From the NCBI GenBank assembly GCA_037447655.1, contig JBBHKE010000271.1:186001-250000 (forward strand): a stretch of 64,000 bases of DNA. The letters run 5' to 3'. The notes below the pieces were generated by a model, which saw only the letters and a program-made list of their open reading frames with translations, ran no database searches and was not told the DNA's origin. The DNA comes from Zygnema cylindricum. Lineage: Eukaryota > Streptophyta > Zygnematophyceae > Zygnematales > Zygnemataceae. Each line of letters begins with the position of its first letter. The first letter of the stretch is position 1. A program made the translations under genes and the position numbers. Of the stretch, positions 21,601-30,800 are shown piece after piece.

Positions 21601-23783
21601 GGGAGGATATGAGGTAAAGAAAGACTGTCGGGAGAAGATGAATGCTTAATAATATTTGGATATGATAGGGAATTACTCATATAGTCATATTATAAGGAAT
21701 TATTCGTGTTATGAGGAATTACTCGTGTCATAAAAAATCACTTGTATTATGATCATTTACCCATACTGTGAGGAATCACTCTTTTATGAGGAATCAGGAG
21801 TCACGCATATTATGAGGAATTACTCATATCATGAGGAATCATTCATATTATGATAAATTACTCATGGTATTTGGAACCACTCATAATATTTTAGGTTTGG
21901 TATCCAGTATCCAATGGCTGGAGAGGATATGATAGGGAAGCTCGCGTTCCCGACACCCCATGGAAGAGATAATTTTTTGAATTGAGGAGTGCCTCGTGCC
22001 ATGGAGGAATTCCGCGCCTGCCTGCATTTAGAGAAACCAATTAATAATTTATTTTAATTTCGGTAAATCTCGTACCAATTAATTTTGGTAATTCTTTCCG
22101 TTGATTTTTAAGGGTGACAATTTCAAGGCTCAAACTGTTTAGGATTTCCCAGCATGTTATTTCTTTACCTTTTTAGGTTATTAGGGTTTTTCAGAGTTTT
22201 TTAGAGTCATTCGGGTAGTTCAGATGCAAGCTCAGTTTTGGGGGTTTTGAAAGGCTGGCAAATGTTGAGTAGGTCTTGTTATCTGAAGAAGAATACAATT
22301 ATTTTAAGCAGTTTTTGAGGCCAATCCTTAAATATTTGTAAGATTTTTGTCGTCAATTATATGACTTTGGTGCAGCGGAACTGACAACAAAAAAATAGTT
22401 TTCTCCATTGTTAGATTTATTAAAAAAAAACAAAAGTAATCACGTAACCTTGGAAATGCCACACTTACTTCAAAGCCCTAAAAGGTCTTAATCCCAAACA
22501 GGCCCAGAAATCCCCCGATGTTTGAGCAGAGAAGAACATAAAGGTATAATAGCATTCAGGAGAGGTCAATGATTCAACATTTTCTTCGCCCGGTATTTTT
22601 AACTACAACAATTATCGACCAAGTGACATCACTTGAACATGGAATTCAAAAGAAAAAGAGATTACAGCTACAACATTCACCATTATGAGTGTGGTGTGTA
22701 AGACGACAGTGTGAATTAAATTTCTAAGTGTAAATGAACTAAATTGTAGAATGCACCTTAACCTAAGACTGTACCACCATCAGTGTGGATTATGGGCCAT
22801 GCAGTAATGAACTTGCAGAAACTACCAACACTAATTGTTGTAAACAGAGTCACAATTGAAAACTGAAACTATTATAGTAGTCGTGAAATGAGTAAAATAA
22901 ATTGGGTCCACATTCCATCCACACATTTCTGGTAACCACTTGAAAAACTACAAAGTGTACCGCTACTAGTGTTAACTCTTTATTTTACCCACCTTTTCTT
23001 TGTGCACACCTGTCTGATTTTCAATTGGAGCACCAAAAGGAAGGTAAGTCTTAGCTTTCCATCGCAACTTTCGGATTAATAATCCGACGAGTGTGCACAA
23101 AGAAATATGGGTATAAAAGCCGAAAAAAACATTTAAAACTAGTAGCGATGCACGGTATCGTGCCAGAAATCCGATTTGAATTAGTTCTAGACAAATGAAA
23201 AGAAAAAGACTTAGATCAAATTTCTAAACAGATATTCTTGACTTTACATGATGAGATAAGAAAGTAAAGTCAAAAACTACGACATTTGTCACATAGGCGT
23301 AATAAAGGAATCATCTTCTTCAAATAAAACAAAAAGCTGTTTTAAAGGAAAATAAAGATATGAAAATGCAGCAAAACTAAAAAATCTGGAGTAAAAAACC
23401 GTCGAAATAATTAAACAATCACAAAACCAGATGGTTTATATTTCTTATAGAACAAATAAACAGCAAAACAACAGAAAAATATATTGCTGAAAAAATCCTC
23501 AGAAGGAGACACAAACAGAGTACAATAATAATAATAATTAAAAAAATGTCAAATTAATTCTTACTTCCACTGGCCACGTCACCAGGCCTTCCACGTGGCG
23601 AATACGGCCTCCTAAGTTTGAAGAAGCTTCCAATACAAGAACCGAGAGAGACGGAGAGAGGGAGGCCATGGATTTGGCGGCTTGCAGGCCGGCCAGGCCA
23701 GCCCCTACCACAACCACGTCATAAAATCCTTCGCACGTGCCAGGAAGGTAGCGGATAGGCTCATTTTCCAGAGGGGAAGACAT
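15607..23783 (-). CDS. Flavin-containing amine oxidase (polyamine oxidase-like)
   Basis: FAD-dependent oxidation of an amine, likely a polyamine. Exons on the minus strand are 23783-23565, 22021-about 21957, about 20991-20831, a region at about 20120-19825, 19430-19311, 18179-18084 and 16407-15607. Exon 1 has the Rossmann motif GAGLAG at residues 27-32, with E52 and GGRI. Exon 2 starts AGAEFLHG, the next conserved block. Later blocks are LAAIYANDFGCSL, WLAKSLK, WPVTTIQYG, IIITVPL joined to TVLKDGDICFDPPLP, and the C-terminal FAD block FFAGEATH followed by MQAALDTGERAAKE. Between LDKIFG and FVGGVVFDW lies an insertion of about 85 residues with five Cys. The join from exon 3 to the 20120-19825 region is unresolved: the frames do not connect without a stop. 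It could be an assembly error, an unusual splice or a damaged gene. Substrate cannot be assigned. Confidence 0.85.
18268..19055. repeat. Tandem 60-80-bp repeats in an amine oxidase intron
   Basis: About ten diverged units share cctctctactaaaggtgaga, then atttgtaactgta and gtggaagtttgtttcc. They fill most of the intron between the exons at 19311 and 18179. Confidence 0.7.
21480..21900. repeat. 21-bp minisatellite in an amine oxidase intron
   Basis: Repeats of attactcatattatgaggaa and close variants run through this stretch, perfect at 21500-21540 and looser after 21660. They lie between exons 2 and 3. Confidence 0.8.
22958..23157. mobile_element. MITE in amine oxidase intron 1
   Basis: Inverted ends gtaccgctactagtgttaa and its diverged inverse (aaaactagtagcgatgcacggta) enclose 200 bp. 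Subterminal inverted pieces gtgcacacctgtc and gacgagtgtgcac match the internal parts of the elements at 50643 and 52488. Confidence 0.6.
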
Positions 23784-24069
23784 GGAGAGTTATGGTTCAG
23801 GAAAGATTGTTGGCGGAGGTTTGGATTGTGGACCTATATTTTAGAAAGTTTGAAATTTGAATTTAATTTGAAACCTGGAAGCAAAGGAACGTTCGAAAAG
23901 TGCGAAATTCGCGCCGGTACTGTACAGTACGTACTGTACTGTACTGTAGTCACCATGGCTCAAAACTTCAGATGTGCGATATAGCTGGAAGCTCTATATG
24001 TAGTATCCTCGTATTATACGCGTATTATATATCTATAAACTGCAAGATAGCATTTCCAATCGTTTTTGC
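23784..24069 (-). promoter_or_regulatory. Upstream region of the amine oxidase gene
   Basis: 286 bases separate the ATG from a hAT-like element. It contains a dense GTAC cluster at 23917-23948, about 130-165 bases before the start codon. No clear TATA box was found. Confidence 0.4.
23917..23948. promoter_or_regulatory. GTAC-rich tract upstream of the amine oxidase
   Basis: Overlapping GTAC tetramers (ggtactgtacagtacgtact then gtactgtactgtag) give about six cores in 32 bases. GTAC is the core recognised by plant and algal SBP-domain factors. Binding here is inference. Confidence 0.4.
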
Positions 24070-24941
24070 TAGTGTTGTGTATCGGTAAAAAACTTATCGC
24101 GATAACACCAATACCGATAGTTATCGGTTATCGAACGGTCAGAGATTCCGATATATCGGTCTGAGACCAACAAATTCCATATCGGCGATAACTTAAAAAA
24201 TATATAGTATGCATACAATAGCACTTTATAACATACTGTATTATTTTATTGATTTTATATAGCGTGGCATGCCACGTATAAAAATATGTGCCGTTACCGT
24301 TTAGCTGCAATTTATTACGGACAGCGCATCATATAAACGTTGGCCGGTTAACTGAACAAAAATTTTACGGCGATGTACGTAATTTTACCAAAAACTGGTG
24401 AACATGGAACTGTAAAAGGACGGCGCACACAAAAGTACAACGGACGCAAAATAACATTCTGCGTGCCGCCAAAATCGAACGGACGACTTGGAATGAGAAA
24501 ACAAGAGCGGACCGCCAGCGTGAGCGCCAGCATCCGGAATGGCTCTTTTGGCAGCTTATGCCAAAAAAGCTGGCAGGTTGACACGTGGCAGGTCCCCAGT
24601 GGATCTCAAGGAATAAAGGGACAAAGCCATGGCGTCGGATGTGAAAGGTACATCGTTTTTACTGGATCCGTACGTCCGGAGAATAATACGTACAGTTTTT
24701 GTACGTCCGGAGAATAAGACGTACAGTTGAGTGTATAGGCCGTACATTTATCTGTACGGTCCGTACAGTTATCGCCGATAACTATCGTTATCGGCATTAT
24801 CGCCGATAAGTACCCGATATTATCGGCTACTTATCGGCGATAAGACCGATATCGATATATCGTACCAATATATCGATTATCGGATACCCGAAAAAAGGCC
24901 CATATCGGTTATCGGCAAATCCTTACCGATACACAACACTA
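24070..24941. mobile_element. Non-autonomous hAT-like element, 872 bp, 8-bp TSD
   Basis: The ends are TAGTGTTGTGTATCGGTAA and its near inverse TTACCGATACACAACACTA. The 8-bp direct repeat gtttttgc flanks it at 24062-24069 and 24942-24949, which fits the hAT superfamily. The inside is rich in tatcg/cgata blocks and encodes no transposase. It sits between the divergent amine oxidase and TCP genes. Related copies are at 5893, 37130, 37417, 50972 and, more distantly, 56968. Confidence 0.85.
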
Positions 24942-24949
24942 GTTTTTGC

Positions 24950-25592
24950 AGATTTGAAGTTTTGAAATTTGAGCCATTATTCTGCATATGGTCCGCACGC
25001 AACGGAAATTTAAAATTTCAAATTTCCCATACTGGAAATTTCGTGCGGCCACTGAAAAATGTACTGTACGGTACGAGATGGTACATTAAAGTACGGTAAA
25101 GTACAGTGAATCACAGATCTACAGTGCACCGTGTATCGCGGTTTAACGAGTATAGTACCTTACCTGTACTGCAGCGTTGGCGATAATGTACTTTGTGTCC
25201 CCATTATTTTTTGGTTTCAGAATCAGTCCTCGTACGGACCTACGCAGCCTCACTTTTAGCCTTCTAGGGTTTGTCTTTTTGTGCCTTTCACGTGCAACAG
25301 TTGTCCTATTGAAAGGACACGTGGAAAGCAGACGAAATGCTGGCTACCACGTGGCAAAGCACGAATGGGTAGTAGACTCGTGACAGGAGACGCGTCTCCA
25401 CTACAAGCAACAATTTTCACACGGCGGGACAGGCAACGGCAGAAGAAGCCACGGCAGGCAACATGTGTGCTAGAAGAAGCCACGTGGCAGGATAAGGCGC
25501 TCCTAGTGTAGACAGCCGCTGTGCAGGAAGATACTGCCGAGAATACCTTGTTGTGAAAGGACGAGGTCCCTGGAGGCACGTGGCAGGAGGAC
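24950..25592 (+). promoter_or_regulatory. Upstream region and leader of the TCP gene
   Basis: Contains a GTAC cluster (25060-25165) and several cacgtg boxes at about 25289, 25319, 25350, 25481 and 25577. The in-frame TGA before the first ATG shows that the reading frame does not extend upstream. The transcription start is not visible. Confidence 0.4.
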
Positions 25593-27182
25593 ATGGAACG
25601 GAAGGATATGGCGGATGAGAAGCCAGGAAGCAGCGGGGAAGTTTCCGGAGGGTCTGAGGAGGCAGAAGACATGGACGTAATCATGGCGACTGAAAATGAG
25701 GCCATGGCTGCCTCTCATGGTCCCTCAATGGCCGCCGGAGGATTGAGACGAGGAGAGGCAGCAGAGAGAGGGAGAGAATCCCCTGGAGCTCCATTCATTG
25801 GTAGAAGAGAGACGTCACATTATGATTTACAGCAGCAGCAGCAACAAGGAGAAGGAGAAGGAGACCTTCCACATAAGCTCCATCCAATCAAAGCTTCTCA
25901 TTTTCAATCCTCGGTTCAAAATTCTCGTGCAACGAGAGCCATTGATTTAATGAATCATCGGATGGAAGCCGAGGCGTCTTACGAGGAAGCGAATGCAGTG
26001 AAAAGGACAGAAGCAGAAGCAGGCGGAGGAGAAAAAGGAGAGGGAGAGGGAGAGGGCCGAAGGAAGGCGCTGGGTGAGGTTGAGGGTTCAGGGAGGTTGA
26101 GGGGTGTGGGGAAGCGAAGTTCCACGCGGGACCGCCACCGCAAGGTGGAGGGTCGCGGGCGCCGAGTGCGCGTGCCGGCCTCGTGCGCCGCCGCCATATT
26201 CGCTCTGACCAGACAGCTGGGCCACCGCTCCGACGGAGAGACCATTCAGGTACAGGGGGAGGGAGGGAGGGCCCATATGAGACTTTTCACAAAATTCGGT
26301 TAGGAACACGTGACCACATGTCACAGTTAGGGACACGTGACCACATGTCACAGTTAGTGACACGTGACCACATTTCACAAATCAGTTAGAAATACAGATT
26401 ACATTTGGCAGTTCAGGTAGTTAGTGACACATGACCACATTTCAGTATTCAGTTAGGGACAAATGCCATTCGGGTACAGAGGGACACATGGCACTTTCGG
26501 GTTGGGTGGAGTAATCAGATTGTGGCCATTCAGGTAGGGAGGAACACACGCTACATTTCACAATTCAGTTAGAGACACATGTCACCAATTGACTAGGAGT
26601 ATCTGTCACTTTAAGGTTGGTTGGAGAAACCCTTCAGGTAGAGAGGGACACGTGTCACAATCCAGTTAGGACGCATTACATATCACAATTTAGTTAGGGA
26701 CACATGTCACTGTCTGACTAGGAGTGTATGCCAAACCAGTCAGGTAGAGCGAGACACATGTCACGTCAGTTAGCGAGGGACACTTGTCACTTTGAGGTTC
26801 GTTGGAGAAACCGATCAGGCAGGGAGGGACCATCACGTATGACCATTCAGGTAGAGAGGGGCAGATGGGACCATTGAGGAACCGGAGACACATGTCACAC
26901 CATCAGGCAGGGTTTAGGTGGGCAGGGCACATGTGACACTTCACAATGCGTTAGGAACACATGGCACCATTTGGCGATTGACTTAAGAGCATATGCCACT
27001 TTAAGATCCGTTGGAAAAACCGGTCTGGTACATAAGATATATAGCGAGAGAGAGGGAGAGAGGGAGAGAGGGAGGAAGGGAGAGAGAGGGAGGGAGAGGG
27101 AGAGGAAGAGGAGTGGAGAAGGGGGAGAGAGAGAGTGTGTGAGAGAGAGTGAGAGAGAGGGAGAGAGAAAAAGAGAGAGAGG

Positions 27183-27231
<49 letters not shown>

Positions 27232-27777
27232 CGCAATTAATGTTGCAATGCACCGACCACGGGTCACTTTTCGACCATGGGCATGTGTCACGTCGGGTTT
27301 GGTTTGAGAGACCGTGCCTCTAAGACAGGTGGCACATTTAACAGAACACATAGCATTGTTTGGGTAAAATCATGTGGGGATTTTTGGGAATGATTGGAAA
27401 CAAACTCTTCTGGTAGGGACAGATGGTACCATTCTCAAGTAGGGAGCATTCGCCATATGGAGATTGGAGGGAGACAACGTTGAAGTAGGAACTCGGGGTA
27501 GGTTTAAAAGTCCATCAATTACATCGTCCATCATAATTAGGGATGGACCGTGCTAATTTGGGGTGCAATCAGGCCTGCTTGCAGTTCAGTGTGAACAACA
27601 GTATTTAAAAGTAATAATTCTTTGAGGGAATATTAACCGTCAACATAGGTCCTGTTTGCAGATAACAATTTGCATTGACGATGCAATCTTTGGGTTCTGG
27701 AATCACTTCAAGGAGTGAATCACTGAAGCAGTAATTATTTTGTTGTCTTTGTTGTCTTTGTTGTCTTTGTTCTCTTT

Positions 27778-27855
<78 letters not shown>

Positions 27856-30800
27856 NNNNNNNNNNNNNNNNNNNNNNNNNNNNNNNNNNNNNNNNNNNNN
27901 NNNNNNNNNNNNNNNNNNNNNNNNNNNNNNNNNNNNNNNNNNNNNNNNNNNNNNNNNNNNNNNNNNNNNNNNNNNNNNNNNNNNNNNNNNNNNNNNNNNN
28001 NNNNNNNNNNNNNNNNNNNNNNNNNNNNNNNNNNNNNNNNNNNNNNNNNNNNNNNNNNNNNNNNNNNNNNNNNNNNNNNNNNNNNNNNNNNNNNNNNNNN
28101 NNNNNNNNNNNNNNNNNNNNNNNNNNNNNNNNNNNNNNNNNNNNNNNNNNNNNNNNNNNNNNNNNNNNNNNNNNNNNNNNNNNNNNNNNNNNNNNNNNNN
28201 NNNNNNNNNNNNNNNNNNNNNNNNNNNNNNNNNNNNNNNNNNNNNNNNNNNNNNNNNNNNNNNNNNNNNNNNNNNNNNNNNNNNNNNNNNNNNNNNNNNN
28301 NNNNNNNNNNNNNNNNNNNNNNNNNNNNNNNNNNNNNNNNNNNNNNNNNNNNNNNNNNNNNNNNNNNNNNNNNNNNNNNNNNNNNNNNNNNNNNNNNNNN
28401 NNNNNNNNNNNNNNNNNNNNNNNNNNNNNNNNNNNNNNNNNNNNNNNNNNNNNNNNNNNNNNNNNNNNNNNNNNNNNNNNNNNNNNNNNNNNNNNNNNNN
28501 NNNNNNNNNNNNNNNNNNNNNNNNNNNNNNNNNNNNNNNNNNNNNNNNNNNNNNNNNNNNNNNNNNNNNNNNNNNNNNNNNNNNNNNNNNNNNNNNNNNN
28601 NNNNNNNNNNNNNNNNNNNNNNNNNNNNNNNNNNNNNNNNNNNNNNNNNNNNNNNNNNNNNNNNNNNNNNNNNNNNNNNNNNNNNNNNNNNNNNNNNNNN
28701 NNNNNNNNNNNNNNNNNNNNNNNNNNNNNNNNNNNNNNNNNNNNNNNNNNNNNNNNNNNNNNNNNNNNNNNNNNNNNNNNNNNNNNNNNNNNNNNNNNNN
28801 NNNNNNNNTCTCTCGGTTAGTAACGTGGTTCTGTTTCCTTCGAGATTCCTTCTATTACGTCCAGAGCTTCCTTTGTCTTGGTGCAATGATTGGCTCTCTA
28901 CTTCTCAGGAAGTTAGTTATAAGTATAGTCCTTTTATTTCCCAATTGTGATACACTATTATTTTTTTTGCCGTTTTTTTTACCTTCACAATTATTTCAGT
29001 GTATCATGTTAAGCTTCCAATTCTTCTTAAGAATGCTTGGAGCTTATCATTTTCCTATCCCTATAGCGACACTTTCAGTTTTTTATTGGTAGTTTCTATT
29101 TTTGGGAAAGTCAATTAACTTCAATGATTTCTCCATTGTTAATGCCCCATATTTGTTCATAACCAACTTGAGTATCATTCGCCTCACAATCTTCTATATT
29201 ATCTAAGTGTAGCCGCTGGGCGTTGATAAAATGCCCATTTTTTAAGCATAAATTACACTGTGGATCTTTATTAGAGTTAATTAATTGTTTTTCTGGGGTT
29301 TACATTAGTGTTGTTTTTTATTCTTATTCAGTTCCGAATGATGTTCCTGATTCTGAACTGTGACAAACGTTACTGTTAAGAAAAAAACAGATTCTAGGGG
29401 TAAAATTTAGGGTCAACGATGTAGTGTCACTATCCCTTATAACGATGCACCTACCGTTTACTCAACTTCACAACCATTAGTATTTTTGCAACTAGTGCTT
29501 TACTGATTGTTGAGTTACAAAGTTGAATAGCGTCTTTCTGGACAGTGAATTAGCTTCTTTAGCTGATTCAAGCACTTATAAAGTCTCATATCATGCCACA
29601 TTTATCAGTTTGTTGACGGGTTTCACACCCTTTACATCATGAAAAAACATTATCGAAAGTGATCTTAACATTGTTTCTAATCTATGATACTAAGTTTACT
29701 TGTTTACTGTGAGTTTATGAATGTCAATTTTACAAACCGCTTGCGTTGGTTTGCGACAAAATGGTGATAGAAATGGCCAAATTGAGATCTCTAGGACTCC
29801 AAATTTATAAGCACCAATTAGTCGAAGCCGATTCACCAAGTTTTCCTGAATTCAAGCTTGAACATCTTATCCAAATTTAGTGCTTTTGTCAGACTTTAAC
29901 CGTCATCGCGACGTAAAAGTACATATCTGTTATTGAGAAATGGATGTCAATATACCACCTCTATATTTTTTTTGATTTTTTTTAAATCAGAAGCATTTAC
30001 AAGTAAAGAACATCCATGTTATTTATCATTACCTTTATGTTGTTTTTGTCTTCTTGCGTTTTTCATTTTATGATTTTATAACGGGTATGTGTGTGTGTGT
30101 GTGTGTGTTTTTGTTTGTTTTTTTTTTTTTTTCTTAACTGCAGTGGCTGCTTCAAAAAGCAGCTCCAGCCATTCTCAATGCTCCACTAGACACCAAAAAT
30201 GTGACATCACGGGAAGATGTGACAAATAGTCATACAGGAAGAGAAGGAAAGGATGGCAGGGAGAGACGAGGTGTAGTTCAAGGCACTATGGCTCGTCCAA
30301 TGGGAGGAGGTGACAGAGGGAATGGGGCTATGGAAGGGAGCAATGGAGGTGTAGGAGAGAGAATAGGAGAGAAAAGAGATGGGGCGATGGAGGAGGGCTC
30401 TGCCGTCATGCTTGCCTCTACCAGGGGAGGAGGCTCGTGGAGAGGTGGTCCTGGGAGAGGAAGGGAGGGAGATGGAGGAGGAGGAGGAGGAGATTCTTCT
30501 TTTTCTTCTTTGGGAAGTAAGGCCATGGCTGCCCCTGGAGGATGGGTTTTCCCTGTGCCAATTTCAGGAGCTACACCGGCTACTATGGCTCCCGTCTGGA
30601 TCATGCCTGTCAGGTGAGAGGAGGAGAAGGAAGGGAAACACTCATCTCTACTAACAGGACAGCTTAAAAACGCTATATCTAAAGAGTCTTAAAACCTTAT
30701 GCTCAAACCTTTGAGCCCAAACTTTTGAGTCCGCACACTTAAACCTACGCCTGGAGTTTTTTTCGTTAAGCCTAATCAAAACAGAAACTTACAATTAAGC

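Noticed and set aside
26285-27010. CRISPR-like array
   Set aside because: Repeats are degenerate and contiguous without uniform spacers, inside a eukaryotic intron; it is a minisatellite.
26895-27351. Long Ser/Leu or Arg/Glu frames on both strands
   Set aside because: They are translations of the GA/CT microsatellite inside TCP intron 1.
27735-29092. Frames of 383 and 450 residues across the N block
   Set aside because: Most of each is undetermined sequence, and the ends are (CT)n repeat.
30278-30604. Pro-rich minus-strand frame of 108 residues
   Set aside because: Shadow of TCP exon 2, which is Gly-rich on the plus strand.
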